From Planococcus donghaensis (GTDB lineage Bacteria; Bacillota; Bacilli; Bacillales_A; Planococcaceae), in assembly GCF_001687665.2 (NCBI RefSeq), contig NZ_CP016543.2, forward strand, positions 1,488,001-1,552,000: a stretch of DNA of 64,000 nt, written 5' to 3'. The position numbers and the translations under genes were made by a program. The notes under the pieces were generated by a model. The model had not been told where the DNA came from, did not search any database, and was given only the letters and a program-made list of their open reading frames with translations. Within the stretch, counting starts at the first letter, position 1; the number at the start of each line of letters is the position of its first letter. This document shows positions 16,838 through 25,790 of this stretch, piece after piece.

Positions 16838-18142
16838 TTGGCTATTGAAAACATAAAAATGCCTCAATTGGGCGAAAGTGTTACAGAAGGAACAATTGAA
16901 AAGTGGCTCGTCCAGCCTGGCGACCATGTAAATAAATACGACCCGCTTGCTGAAGTTAATACAGATAAAGTAACAGCGGAAGTTCCTTCTTCTTTTACAG
17001 GAATCATTAAAGAGTTAGTCGCTTCAGAAGGCGAAACGTTAGCAGTTGGTGAAATCGTTTGTACAATTGAGACAGAAGGTGGAAGCGCTGCTCCAATTGA
17101 AGAAGCAAAACCGGCAACTGAAGAAAAACCAGCTGACAAAAAAGAAGAGTCAAAAGCTTCTTCGACTCCTGTAAAACCATCCGGAGCAAAAGGACGTTAC
17201 TCACCAGCTGTATTGCGTCTAGCTCAAGACAATGACATTGATTTAGCACAAGTAGAAGGCTCAGGAAACGAAGGCCGCATTACGCGCAAAGATTTAATGA
17301 AATTGATCGACAGCGGCAACATTCCAAAATCTGGAGATACACCGGCTGCAGAAGCAGCGCCCGCTCAACAAGAACAGCCAGCTCAGACGTCAGCTCCTGC
17401 TGCACCAAAAGCTGCTTCTGCTCCAATCGAAAGCGCACCTGGCGATATCGAAATTCCTGTCTCGGGCGTACGTAAAGCAATTGCAGCGAACATGCTAAAA
17501 AGTAAACATGAAGCTCCACATGCTTGGATGATGATTGAAGTAGACGTAACAAATCTCGTTCAGTACCGCGATTCCATTAAAGGCGAATTCAAGAAAAAAG
17601 AAGGCTTCAATATTACGTATTTTGCCTTTTTCGTTAAAGCTGTTTCACAAGCGTTAAAAGAATTCCCGATGATGAACTCCATGTGGGCTGGCGATAAAAT
17701 TATCCAGAAAAAAGATATCAATATTTCAATTGCTGTAGCTTCTGACAATGCACTATTTGTTCCGGTTATCAAAAATTCTGATGAAAAATCAGTAAAAGGA
17801 ATCGGAAAAGAAGTAAACGAACTGGCGCTTAAAGCACGTTCAGGTAAATTGAAATCTGCGGATATGCAAGGCGGAACATTTACAGTTAACAACACGGGCT
17901 CATTTGGTTCTGTTCAGTCGATGGGAATTATCAACCATCCACAAGCCGCTATTATGCAAGTGGAGTCAATTGTTAAACGTCCTGTAATTATGGATAACGG
18001 AATGATTGCTGCGCGTGATATGGTTAACCTTTGTTTATCACTAGATCACCGAGTTCTTGACGGACTTGTTTGCGGTCAATTTTTAGCACGTGTTAAAGAA
18101 ATTTTAGAAAACATGTCAAAAGAAAATACTTCTGTTTATTAA
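16838..18142 (+). CDS. bkdB: Branched-chain 2-keto acid dehydrogenase E2 (lipoamide acyltransferase)
   Basis: The 434-residue core of the BKD complex transfers the acyl group from lipoate to CoA. It has an N-terminal lipoyl domain with the modified lysine in EVNTDKVTAE (Lys44), an Ala/Pro/Glu-rich linker, a peripheral subunit-binding domain (RYSPAVLRLAQDNDIDL... GRITRKDLM) and a second Ala/Pro linker. The catalytic domain ends with HRVLDGLVCGQF (catalytic His and Asp). It starts at TTG with AAGGAGG 8 bp upstream. It is separated from bkdAB by repeat array A and followed by a terminator, so it ends the bkd transcript. Confidence 0.96.
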   Translation: MAIENIKMPQLGESVTEGTIEKWLVQPGDHVNKYDPLAEVNTDKVTAEVPSSFTGIIKELVASEGETLAVGEIVCTIETEGGSAAPIEEAKPATEEKPADKKEESKASSTPVKPSGAKGRYSPAVLRLAQDNDIDLAQVEGSGNEGRITRKDLMKLIDSGNIPKSGDTPAAEAAPAQQEQPAQTSAPAAPKAASAPIESAPGDIEIPVSGVRKAIAANMLKSKHEAPHAWMMIEVDVTNLVQYRDSIKGEFKKKEGFNITYFAFFVKAVSQALKEFPMMNSMWAGDKIIQKKDINISIAVASDNALFVPVIKNSDEKSVKGIGKEVNELALKARSGKLKSADMQGGTFTVNNTGSFGSVQSMGIINHPQAAIMQVESIVKRPVIMDNGMIAARDMVNLCLSLDHRVLDGLVCGQFLARVKEILENMSKENTSVY

Positions 18143-18143
18143 G

Positions 18144-18182
18144 AAAAGCTGGAGTCTTCGGACTTCAAGCTTTTTTTTCTTT
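18144..18182 (+). terminator. Terminator after bkdB
   Basis: AAAAGCTGGAGTC pairs with GACTTCAAGCTTTT around a TTCG tetraloop, and T8 follows. Confidence 0.88.
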
Positions 18183-18208
18183 AATGTCTGCGTCGAGTCG
18201 GGTAAAAT
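18180..18208 (+). promoter_or_regulatory. Putative sigma-A promoter for mutA-mutB-meaB
   Basis: TTTAAT (18180-18185) and TAAAAT (18203-18208) are spaced 17 bp, about 32 bp before the mutA start. The -35 is weak. It would start a transcript independent of the bkd operon. Confidence 0.4.
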
Positions 18209-18239
18209 GAAGTTAGATAGCCTTTAAGGAGGGAATAGT

Positions 18240-19934
18240 TTGACAATCGAATCGATGAAAAACACAAAATTTCCAACTCATACATACAGTGAATGGCAAC
18301 AAGCAGCTGAAAAAGCAATTAAAGGAAAGTCTTTTGAAGACACTTTGAAAACGCCTACAATTGAAGATGTCACGCTTGAACCTTTATATACAAAAGACAT
18401 GCTTGACCGATTAGGAAGCTATTTACCCGCTCAAGTTGCAGCTATACAACATGGCAAGCATCAACCGAGTTGGCTCGTGTCTCAAGAAGTGACAGCAGAC
18501 TCTGCAGCAGAATATTTAACGTTGATGAAAGATGATTTGTCCCGGGGAAATGAAACTGTCGTTTATACAGGTTTCCATAAATTCGAGTGGTCAGACGAAC
18601 AATTAACTGAATTGGCTCAACTGATTGTCGAATACCCGCTTTACTTCAAATTGTCAGGAGATGACCAAGATGTTTTGCGGGTGTTTGATTTTATCGCCCC
18701 AGAAAAGCTATCTCAATTACAAGGTGTCATTTTTTCTGAAGAACCAGTAAACGCACCAGATAACGTACGGACCCAATTAGTCGATACGATTCCTATTCAT
18801 CACGCTGGAGGAACGGCAGTACATGAATTAGGTGTGGCACTTAGTATTTTGGCTGAACAACTGGTTAATAACGACTTTACCGAAACCACTAAAAATACGT
18901 GGATTCGTTTTGCAGTAGATACACAATTTTTCCAAGAAATTGCTAAATTGCGTGCATTCCGTGTATTGTGGCAAGCTTTTTGTTCCGCGTATGGTAACGA
19001 AACACCGAAGCTTCCTGTATATACAGAAACGTCTGTTCGTTCTTATTCGAAACTTGATCCGTATGTCAATTTATTACGCGCAGGAAACTCAACGTTTGCA
19101 GCAGTTCTTGGTGGAACGGATGCGCATACGGTTCATCCGCATGACTTTTTAACAGAGCCAGATTTATCAAGTCGACGCATTGCGCGTAATGTGCAACTGG
19201 TGATTAAAGAAGAAGCGCATGTATCGCATGTGGTAGACCCTGCTGCAGGATCTTATTTTATCGAAACATTAACGAAAGAATATGTAGAAGCGGCATGGAA
19301 CTATTTCTTGGAGATCGAAAATATTGGTGGCTATTCTGAAGCTATTAAATCTGGATGGCTGACAGATGATATCCAAGCAAAATGGATCGAGCGAGAAAAA
19401 AATGTAGCTACACGTAAACAATCGCTTATTGGTACAAATATTTATGCAAATCCACAAGAGACCGTAAAAAATGTCAAAACAGATGATAGTCACATTGAAT
19501 ACATGACAGCGAAGCGTTTAGCGACGCCTTTTGAAAAACTTCGAGCACAAAGCAAAGCGAAAAATTTAAACTCTGCAATTATTTTAGTGGAACCGTTAAA
19601 AAATATAAAAGCTCAAGTGGATTTTGTATCTGGGTTTCTTGCAGTTGGCGGAATTGAAGCGAAAGTAAGTGGACATCTGCAAACAGCTGAAGAAATCAAT
19701 CAATTTCTAATAAATGAAAACCTGGACTATGCCGTACTATGTGGATCGAAAGAAGCGATCGCTAACTTGGTTCCAAAGTTAAAAACAGAAGTAAACATTG
19801 ATGTCGCTGGCAAGTATCCGAGAGAGCAATTAAATGAATGGCAACAATACGGAGTGAACGACACAATCTATTCTGGCAAACACATTACTTCTAAGCTCGC
19901 GAACATTCTTGCTTTAGGAAAGGAGGCGCTATAA
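18240..19934 (+). CDS. mutA: Methylmalonyl-CoA mutase small subunit
   Basis: A 564-residue partner of MutB in the heterodimeric, B12-dependent mutase that turns (R)-methylmalonyl-CoA into succinyl-CoA. The barrel domain is recognisable ([37 protein letters not shown]). The C-terminal flavodoxin-like region lacks the cobalamin ligand motif DxHxxG, as is usual for the non-catalytic subunit. It starts at TTG with AAGGAGGGA 7 bp upstream. It shares one base with mutB (TAATG), so the two subunits are coupled. Confidence 0.94.
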   Translation: MTIESMKNTKFPTHTYSEWQQAAEKAIKGKSFEDTLKTPTIEDVTLEPLYTKDMLDRLGSYLPAQVAAIQHGKHQPSWLVSQEVTADSAAEYLTLMKDDLSRGNETVVYTGFHKFEWSDEQLTELAQLIVEYPLYFKLSGDDQDVLRVFDFIAPEKLSQLQGVIFSEEPVNAPDNVRTQLVDTIPIHHAGGTAVHELGVALSILAEQLVNNDFTETTKNTWIRFAVDTQFFQEIAKLRAFRVLWQAFCSAYGNETPKLPVYTETSVRSYSKLDPYVNLLRAGNSTFAAVLGGTDAHTVHPHDFLTEPDLSSRRIARNVQLVIKEEAHVSHVVDPAAGSYFIETLTKEYVEAAWNYFLEIENIGGYSEAIKSGWLTDDIQAKWIEREKNVATRKQSLIGTNIYANPQETVKNVKTDDSHIEYMTAKRLATPFEKLRAQSKAKNLNSAIILVEPLKNIKAQVDFVSGFLAVGGIEAKVSGHLQTAEEINQFLINENLDYAVLCGSKEAIANLVPKLKTEVNIDVAGKYPREQLNEWQQYGVNDTIYSGKHITSKLANILALGKEAL

Positions 19935-22081
19935 TGTCAAAACCTGATTTTTCCAAAATAACGTTAAATGATTTAGCAATTGCGGCTAAAACGGTCGAAC
20001 ATCAAAGCGCTTTTACTACCAATGAAGGCATCGATATTAAGCAAATTTATACAAAAGACGATATCAAATTTCTGGAAGAAAGTATGCCAGGATTTGCGCC
20101 TAATTTACGTGGACCTTATCCGACAATGTACGTGTCACGCCCCTGGACAGTGCGTCAATATGCTGGATTTTCAACAGCAGAAGAAAGTAATGCTTTTTAC
20201 CGCCGCAATTTAGCGATGGGACAAAAGGGGTTGTCCGTGGCATTCGATTTAGCGACGCATCGTGGTTACGATTCAGATCATGAACGAGTAGTAGGCGATG
20301 TGGGGAAAGCTGGCGTTGCTATTGATAGTGTGGAAGACATGAAAATATTGTTTGATGGTATTCCGTTAGATCAAATGTCTGTATCCATGACAATGAACGG
20401 TGCAGTTGTGCCCATTATGGCATTCTTTATCGTAGCAGCTGAAGAACAAGGCGTGTCACCTGACCAATTGGCTGGGACCATCCAAAACGATATTTTAAAA
20501 GAATATATGGTACGTAATACATATATTTATCCCCCAGCCATGTCGATGCATATTATTGCCGATATTTTCAAATACACATCCACTCATATGCCGAAATTCA
20601 ACTCAATTTCAATTTCGGGTTACCATATTCAAGAAGCAGGAGCAACAGCAGACCTCGAGTTAGCTTATACACTTGCAGATGGCTTAGAATACGTCCGAAC
20701 AGGTCTTGCAGCAGGGATTGATATTGATCATTTTGCCCCGCGTTTATCGTTCTTCTGGGGCATTGGGATGAACTATTTCATGGAAGTTGCCAAAATGCGT
20801 GCAGGACGTGAAATTTGGGCGAAAATGATGAAGACATTCGATCCGAAAAACGACAAAGCCCTTGCTTTACGAACGCATTCGCAAACATCGGGCTGGAGCT
20901 TAACCGAGCAAGATCCATTTAATAACGTTACGCGTACGTTAATTGAAGCAAATGCAGCAGCTATGGGTCATACACAATCCCTTCATACTAATGCGCTTGA
21001 CGAAGCAATTGCATTGCCAACTGATTTTTCAGCACGAATTGCACGTAACACGCAATTATTTCTTCAAGAAGAGACCATGATGACCAATGTGATTGACCCG
21101 TGGGGTGGCTCGTATTATGTCGAGTCCCTAACGAAAGAATTAGTGGAAAAAGCATGGGAGTTAATCGAAGAAGTTGAAGAACTTGGCGGCATGGCAAAAG
21201 CGATTGAAACCGGTTTGCCGAAAATGCGGATTGAAGAAGCAGCAGCAAAAAAACAAGCGCAAATCGATTCAAATGAAGAAACCATTATCGGTGTGAACCG
21301 ATACCGTTTAGATCAAGAAGATCCGATTGATATTTTAAACATCGACAATACAATGGTTCGCAAAACACAAATTGAGCGATTAGATCGCATGAAAGCAAAT
21401 CGAGATGACGACAAAGTGGCAGCTGCGCTAGAAAAATTAACGCAAGCTGCACAAAGTGGAGAAGACAATATTTTAGCTTGTGCTATTGAAGCAGCAAGGC
21501 ACCGAGCATCTCTTGGTGAAATTTCCGATGCTATTGAAAAAGCATCTGGGAGACATAAGGCGGTGATTCGTTCAGTGAGTGGCGTTTATAGTTCGAATTT
21601 CTCTAACCAGCAAGAAATGGAAATTGTAAAAGAAATGACTGAAGACTTTATCGAAAACGAAGGACGTCGTCCCCGTATTTTGATTGCGAAAATGGGTCAA
21701 GATGGTCATGACCGCGGAGCAAAAGTCATTGCGACGGCATTTGCTGACTTGGGCTTTGACGTGGATATTGGACCGTTGTTCCAAACGCCTGCAGAAACAG
21801 CCCAACAAGCAGTGGAAAATGATGTCCACGTTATTGGGGTGAGCTCACTAGCGGCAGGTCACATGACGCTAGTGCCAGACTTAAAAGCCGAACTTGCAAA
21901 AATTGGTCGGGAAGATATATTAATCGTGGTGGGTGGGGTTATTCCTGCACAAGACTACGAATTTTTACGTAATAATGGAGCAAGTGCTATTTTTGGTCCA
22001 GGGACAGTAATTCCCGTTGCTGCACAGAAAGTAATTGAAGAAATTTATGTGCAGCTTGGTTATGAGGAAGTGGCTGACTGA
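19934..22081 (+). CDS. mutB: Methylmalonyl-CoA mutase large (catalytic) subunit
   Basis: A 715-residue catalytic subunit. The N-terminal TIM barrel binds acyl-CoA ([32 protein letters not shown]). The C-terminal B12 domain has the ligand motif DGHDRGAKV and the supporting GVSSLAAGH and VVGGVIP segments. With MutA and MeaB it forms the last step of propionyl-CoA conversion to succinyl-CoA. The genes for the earlier steps, mce and mmdA, lie 3 kb downstream. Stop and meaB start overlap (TGATG). Confidence 0.96.
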   Translation: MSKPDFSKITLNDLAIAAKTVEHQSAFTTNEGIDIKQIYTKDDIKFLEESMPGFAPNLRGPYPTMYVSRPWTVRQYAGFSTAEESNAFYRRNLAMGQKGLSVAFDLATHRGYDSDHERVVGDVGKAGVAIDSVEDMKILFDGIPLDQMSVSMTMNGAVVPIMAFFIVAAEEQGVSPDQLAGTIQNDILKEYMVRNTYIYPPAMSMHIIADIFKYTSTHMPKFNSISISGYHIQEAGATADLELAYTLADGLEYVRTGLAAGIDIDHFAPRLSFFWGIGMNYFMEVAKMRAGREIWAKMMKTFDPKNDKALALRTHSQTSGWSLTEQDPFNNVTRTLIEANAAAMGHTQSLHTNALDEAIALPTDFSARIARNTQLFLQEETMMTNVIDPWGGSYYVESLTKELVEKAWELIEEVEELGGMAKAIETGLPKMRIEEAAAKKQAQIDSNEETIIGVNRYRLDQEDPIDILNIDNTMVRKTQIERLDRMKANRDDDKVAAALEKLTQAAQSGEDNILACAIEAARHRASLGEISDAIEKASGRHKAVIRSVSGVYSSNFSNQQEMEIVKEMTEDFIENEGRRPRILIAKMGQDGHDRGAKVIATAFADLGFDVDIGPLFQTPAETAQQAVENDVHVIGVSSLAAGHMTLVPDLKAELAKIGREDILIVVGGVIPAQDYEFLRNNGASAIFGPGTVIPVAAQKVIEEIYVQLGYEEVAD

Positions 22082-23148
22082 TGAGCCACGAAAAAAACTC
22101 CAGGCGTATGATGGAAGGTGTTCATGAAGCGCATGATGGCATGAAAATTTTGCCGCGGAAAAAGTTTAAAAAGCCCCTTTCCGACAAACTGGATATTCAA
22201 GAAATTGCACAAGGGGTCAAAAGTGGGTCGCGTCTATATCTTGGAAAAGCAATAACTTTACTGGAAAGTTCAAATCCTGAACACAAACAAAATGGCCAAG
22301 AATTATTAAATCAATTACTGCCTGACACGGGGAATAGTTTACGTCTTGGCATCACGGGTGTTCCCGGAGCAGGAAAAAGCACCTTTATTGAAACCTTTGG
22401 CGAAATGTTAACGAGTCTTGGCCATCGTGTTGCAGTACTAGCGATTGATCCAAGCTCTTCTCTGACAGGTGGCAGTATACTAGGCGATAAAACTCGTATG
22501 GAGCAGCTTGCACGTAATCCGAAAGCCTTTATCAGACCTTCACCAACTGCCGGAACACTCGGTGGTGTGCATAAAAAAACGCGTGAAACAATGTTGTTAT
22601 GTGAAGCGGCGGGATATGATATTATATTGGTAGAAACAGTAGGTGTCGGTCAAAGTGAAACTTTGGTACGGGGTATGGTGGACATGTTCCTGTTGCTCGT
22701 TTTAACAGGTGCTGGCGACGAACTGCAAGGCATGAAAAAAGGAATACTAGAATTAGCAGATGCAATTGTTGTTCATAAAGCAGACGGAGAAAATGCGCGT
22801 TTGGCAAAGAAAACTGTTGCAGAATACAAACAAATGCTGCATTTTCTGCAACCGGCGACAGAAAGCTGGACGACCAAACCGATTGCTGCTTCTTCTATTG
22901 ATAGTACCGGCATACCTGATGTTTGGGAAATGATCCAAGAGTTTGAAACAACGGTAAAAGACAGCGGCTATTGGAAAAAACGTCGACAAGAACAGACAAA
23001 AGATTGGTTCCGCTCGATGATTACAGATGAGCTGCATAGCCGCTTTTTTGACGATGCCAGTCGTAGAGAATTGGTTAAAGTACTAGAAAAACAAGTGCTT
23101 GATGACGAATTGACGGTAGCTCAAGCGATTGTGCGACTTTTTGAGTAG
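22081..23148 (+). CDS. meaB: MeaB-type GTPase, chaperone of methylmalonyl-CoA mutase
   Basis: A 355-residue G3E-family GTPase (often misnamed ArgK) that guards the mutase from inactivation and helps load adenosylcobalamin. Motifs seen are the P-loop GVPGAGKST near residue 96, AIDPSSSLTGGSILGDKTRM, the switch region VETVGVGQSE and the base-specificity motif VVHKADGENA. It directly overlaps mutB, which fixes the partner. A long N-terminal extension (KNSRRMMEGVHEAHDG) is seen in Bacillales relatives. Confidence 0.95.
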   Translation: MSHEKNSRRMMEGVHEAHDGMKILPRKKFKKPLSDKLDIQEIAQGVKSGSRLYLGKAITLLESSNPEHKQNGQELLNQLLPDTGNSLRLGITGVPGAGKSTFIETFGEMLTSLGHRVAVLAIDPSSSLTGGSILGDKTRMEQLARNPKAFIRPSPTAGTLGGVHKKTRETMLLCEAAGYDIILVETVGVGQSETLVRGMVDMFLLLVLTGAGDELQGMKKGILELADAIVVHKADGENARLAKKTVAEYKQMLHFLQPATESWTTKPIAASSIDSTGIPDVWEMIQEFETTVKDSGYWKKRRQEQTKDWFRSMITDELHSRFFDDASRRELVKVLEKQVLDDELTVAQAIVRLFE

Positions 23149-23213
23149 GCTTTTTTGCAAGTCCGTTAAACACCTGCTATGATTAAGAAAGCACTAATAA
23201 GGAGTGGTATTTG

Positions 23214-23654
23214 ATGAGCATGGACTTTAACTTCCTGATGAATGATATAGCTACACAAGCGCGCCAGGAATTGATTGATGGTGGATATACACAGTTGGAA
23301 ACAGCTGAAGACGTGAACGAAGCTTTTTCTAAAGAAGGAACGAGCCTTGTAATGATTAACTCTGTATGTGGATGTGCCGGCGGTATCGCTCGTCCAGCTG
23401 CATTGCATTCGATTCATTACGATAAGCGCCCAGATAACTTGTTTACGGTTTTTGCAGGTCAAGATAAAGAAGCAACTGCACAAGCACGTGCAATTTTCGG
23501 GGATGATCACTTACCGTCTTCGCCATCTTTCGTTTTCTTAAAAGATGGAAAAATGGTTGATGAAATTGGTCGTCACGAAATTGAAGGTCATGATCCAATG
23601 TCTGTTATTACACACATTCAAGCAATTTTCGAACAGCATTGCGACGAAGTGTAA
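23214..23654 (+). CDS. brxB: Bacilliredoxin BrxA/BrxB family (YqiW/YphP)
   Basis: A 146-residue thioredoxin-fold protein with the CGC active-site motif in NSVCGCAGGIARP, used to strip bacillithiol from oxidised protein thiols. The C-terminal half holds PSFVFLKDGKMVDEIGRHEIEG. The ATG at 23214 is preferred over the adjacent TTG because of AAGGAG at the right distance. Location after the bkd/mut block matches yqiW (BrxB) rather than yphP, so BrxB is the better name. A terminator follows at once. Confidence 0.9.
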   Translation: MSMDFNFLMNDIATQARQELIDGGYTQLETAEDVNEAFSKEGTSLVMINSVCGCAGGIARPAALHSIHYDKRPDNLFTVFAGQDKEATAQARAIFGDDHLPSSPSFVFLKDGKMVDEIGRHEIEGHDPMSVITHIQAIFEQHCDEV

Positions 23655-23657
23655 AAA

Positions 23658-23687
23658 GAAATGCCTCTTAATAGGGGCATTTTTTTC
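23658..23687 (+). terminator. Terminator after brxB
   Basis: AAATGCC pairs with GGCATTT across an 11-nt loop and is followed by T7. Confidence 0.85.
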
Positions 23688-23709
23688 ATGTCAATAGTTG
23701 GAGGGAACA

Positions 23710-24702
23710 ATGAAACTGAATTTAAAGCCATATTCAATTGGGTATCGCACAATGAAAACCGCGTTAGGTGTAGCTATAGCTATTTATTTAGCGCAATTGT
23801 TGCAACTCGATTATTATGTATCTGCCGGTATTTTGACGATTCTTTGCATACAACCCACAAAGAAAAAGTCAATTCGTGCCGCATTTTCTCGTTTTATCGC
23901 CAGTTTAATCGGCATTGTTTATGCATTTATCTTTTTTGAAGGAATAGCCTATCACCCAATTATTATTGGTGTATTAATTGTTCTTTTTATTCCTTTATTG
24001 GTTACTTTACGATTTCAAGATGGGTTTGTCTCGAGCTCCGTTATATTGATGCATATTTACGATGCCAAACAGCTAAGTTTTGACTTGTTAATTAACGAAA
24101 TAGCTTTAATGGTAATAGGATTTGGTACAGCATTAGCGGTGAATATGTATATGCCCAGTATCGAGAAAAAGCTGGAAAATTATCGCTATGAAATTGAAGG
24201 ATTGTACGCGTCTATTTTTCGTGAAATTGTCGTTTACTTACGTGAAAGAGAATCGTTATGGAGTGGCCAAGAGTTGATGGATGCGAGAAAACTATTAGCA
24301 AAGGCAAAAGCACTTGCTTATCAAGACGTTGAAAATCACATCACACGTCATGAAAACAAATACTATCATTATTTTGAAATGCGCGAACAGCAACTTGAAA
24401 TTATTGAACGCATCTTACCGAAAATCACGTCTTTGCCGGTCATTGTAGACCAAACGGACTTAGTCGCTGATTTTTTAGAAGATTTATCGGAACATGTTCA
24501 CTCAGGAAATACAGCATATCGATACATTTCAAAGCTTGACAAAGTAAAAGATAACTTCGCCGAGCTGCCACTTCCTGATAGTCACGAAAAATTTCTGGCA
24601 ATGGCCGAACTCTACCAAGTCATTCACGAAATGGAAGCTTATCTTGAAATCAAACAATCCTACAAAGGGTTTCACACAAGAAAAGCGGAAGTGCCTGTTT
24701 AG
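23710..24702 (+). CDS. yqjA: Aromatic acid exporter family protein YqjA (DUF939)
   Basis: A 330-residue membrane protein. The N-terminal third has about four to five membrane segments (TALGVAIAIYLAQLLQL, AGILTILCIQP, FIASLIGIVYAFIFFEG, IIIGVLIVLFIPLLVTL, INEIALMVIGFGTALAVNMY), followed by a long helical cytosolic domain (residues 150-320). This is the DUF939/FUSC-like layout. Substrate unknown. Start at 23710 is fixed by TTGGAGGGAAC upstream. Oddly, the last eight codons and the stop are supplied by the first unit of repeat array B, giving the C-terminus TRKAEVPV, so insertion of the repeat may have altered the natural end. Confidence 0.85.
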   Translation: MKLNLKPYSIGYRTMKTALGVAIAIYLAQLLQLDYYVSAGILTILCIQPTKKKSIRAAFSRFIASLIGIVYAFIFFEGIAYHPIIIGVLIVLFIPLLVTLRFQDGFVSSSVILMHIYDAKQLSFDLLINEIALMVIGFGTALAVNMYMPSIEKKLENYRYEIEGLYASIFREIVVYLRERESLWSGQELMDARKLLAKAKALAYQDVENHITRHENKYYHYFEMREQQLEIIERILPKITSLPVIVDQTDLVADFLEDLSEHVHSGNTAYRYISKLDKVKDNFAELPLPDSHEKFLAMAELYQVIHEMEAYLEIKQSYKGFHTRKAEVPV

Positions 24703-25038
24703 CTCCGACAGGCATAAGACGGACCAGCGTAGTGGCGCTTTTGCCGCGTAGCTGGGCTGACTTATGACCCGAGGAGCTAGGCACTGGAGTCTGGACAAAG
24801 AAAAGCGGAAGTGCCTGTTTAGCTCCGACAGGCATAAGACGGACCAGCGTAGTGGCGCTTTTGCCGCGTAGCTGGGCTGACTTATGACCCGAGGAGCTAG
24901 GCACTGGAGTCTGGACAAAGAAAAGCGGAAGTGCCTGTTTAGCTCCGACAGGCATAAGACGGACCAGCGTAGTGGCGCTTTTGCCGCGTAGCTGGGCTGA
25001 CTTATGACCCGAGGAGCTAGGCACTGGAGTCTAGCCAC
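24679..25038 (+). repeat. Array B: three identical 120-bp hairpin repeats after yqjA
   Basis: Three copies with an exact 120-bp period start at 24679, 24799 and 24919 (AGAAAAGCGGAAG). A fourth start is present at about 25040 but diverges at once. Each unit can fold: AGTGCCT with AGGCACT, AGCTCC with GGAGCT, CATAAG with CTTATG, CCAGC with GCTGG. The loops AGCTCCGACAGGCATAAGAC and CTTATGACCCGAGGAG are shared with array A (16.5 kb). The first copy contains the yqjA stop codon. The region to 25065 holds nothing else. Confidence 0.93.
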
Positions 25039-25065
25039 AAGAAAAGCGGAAGCAGCCGTTAAAAA

Positions 25066-25108
25066 CTAAAAAAGGACATTCCGAAAAATTCGGAATGTCC
25101 TTTTTTTA
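25066..25108. terminator. Bidirectional terminator between yqjA and the Prli42-like gene
   Basis: AAAAAGGACATTCCG pairs with CGGAATGTCCTTTTT with a 6-nt loop. T runs on both strands serve the converging genes. Confidence 0.9.
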
Positions 25109-25113
25109 CTTAA

Positions 25114-25209
25114 TTAAAGTACAAAGCTCAAGCCAAACATAAAGCTTGATAACAGCATAATAGCAATCATCGCATAAACAATAAACTTACGGAATGCAGC
25201 GTTTCTCAT
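25114..25209 (-). CDS. Prli42-like stressosome-associated small membrane protein
   Basis: A 31-residue protein (MRNAAFRKFIVYAMIAIML start, FMFGLSFVL end): a short basic N-terminus followed by one membrane helix. This is the size and layout of Prli42, described in Listeria as the membrane anchor of the stressosome, where the basic N-terminus contacts RsbR. The ribosome site AAGGAG lies 9-10 bp upstream. It stands alone on the minus strand between converging terminator and the divergent mce gene. The assignment rests on size, charge pattern and the RKFIVYxMxxxMLLSS-type core and not on a database search. Confidence 0.7.
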   Translation of the reverse strand: MRNAAFRKFIVYAMIAIMLLSSFMFGLSFVL

Positions 25210-25376
25210 TAGTGATAAACTCCTTTATCAAACAAATCTATTGAGCAAATCATATCATAGATTCGTGTAAAATTGAAGAGACACGCTATAGGTTTCCGAA
25301 TATTCACGAACAACTAGAGTTTTTAGCGGTGAATCTGTACAATAAGAGAGAAGTCAGAAAAGGAAGTGAAAATGGG

Positions 25377-25775
25377 ATGAAAAAAGTAGATCATATCGGA
25401 ATTGCTGTACGGGATTTGAATGCTGTCCTTCCTTATTACACGGATACGCTCGGCCTTCCGCTTATGAAAATTGAAGAAGTGGAATCTCAAAAAGTGCGTG
25501 TGGCATTTATTGATGCAGGCAACGTCAAATTGGAATTGCTTGAACCAATGGCTGAAGAAAGCGCTATCTTCAAATTTTTAGAGAAAAAAGGCGAAGGCAT
25601 TCATCATATTGCTTTTGGAGTGGTTGGCATCGAAGAGCGAATGGAAGAATTGCGCGAAAAAGGTGTACAGTTATTGAACGACAAGCCGAAACCTGGAGCT
25701 GGCGGAGCGATGGTCGCCTTTTTGCATCCAAAATCATCAAACGGAGTATTATACGAACTTTGCGAAAAAGAGTGA
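25377..25775 (+). CDS. mce: Methylmalonyl-CoA epimerase
   Basis: A 132-residue vicinal-oxygen-chelate protein that interconverts (S)- and (R)-methylmalonyl-CoA, linking the carboxylase product to the mutase. The start MKKVDHIGIAVRDLNAVLPYY, the metal-ligand His in DHIGIAV, GIHHIAFGV and the final ELCEKE match the family. The frame is open 48 bp further upstream, but the ATG at 25377 begins the conserved fold and is preceded by AAGGAAGTG. It is 15 bp from mmdA and cotranscribed with it (yqjC-yqjD order in Bacillus). Confidence 0.94.
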   Translation: MKKVDHIGIAVRDLNAVLPYYTDTLGLPLMKIEEVESQKVRVAFIDAGNVKLELLEPMAEESAIFKFLEKKGEGIHHIAFGVVGIEERMEELREKGVQLLNDKPKPGAGGAMVAFLHPKSSNGVLYELCEKE

Positions 25776-25790
25776 TTAGGAGTGGGGAAA

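Noticed and set aside
24529..25038. Long minus-strand frames (124 and 169 residues) across repeat array B with internal sequence repeats
   Set aside because: They only reflect three identical 120-bp units (120 is divisible by 3, so frames stay open); no ribosome site and no family resemblance.
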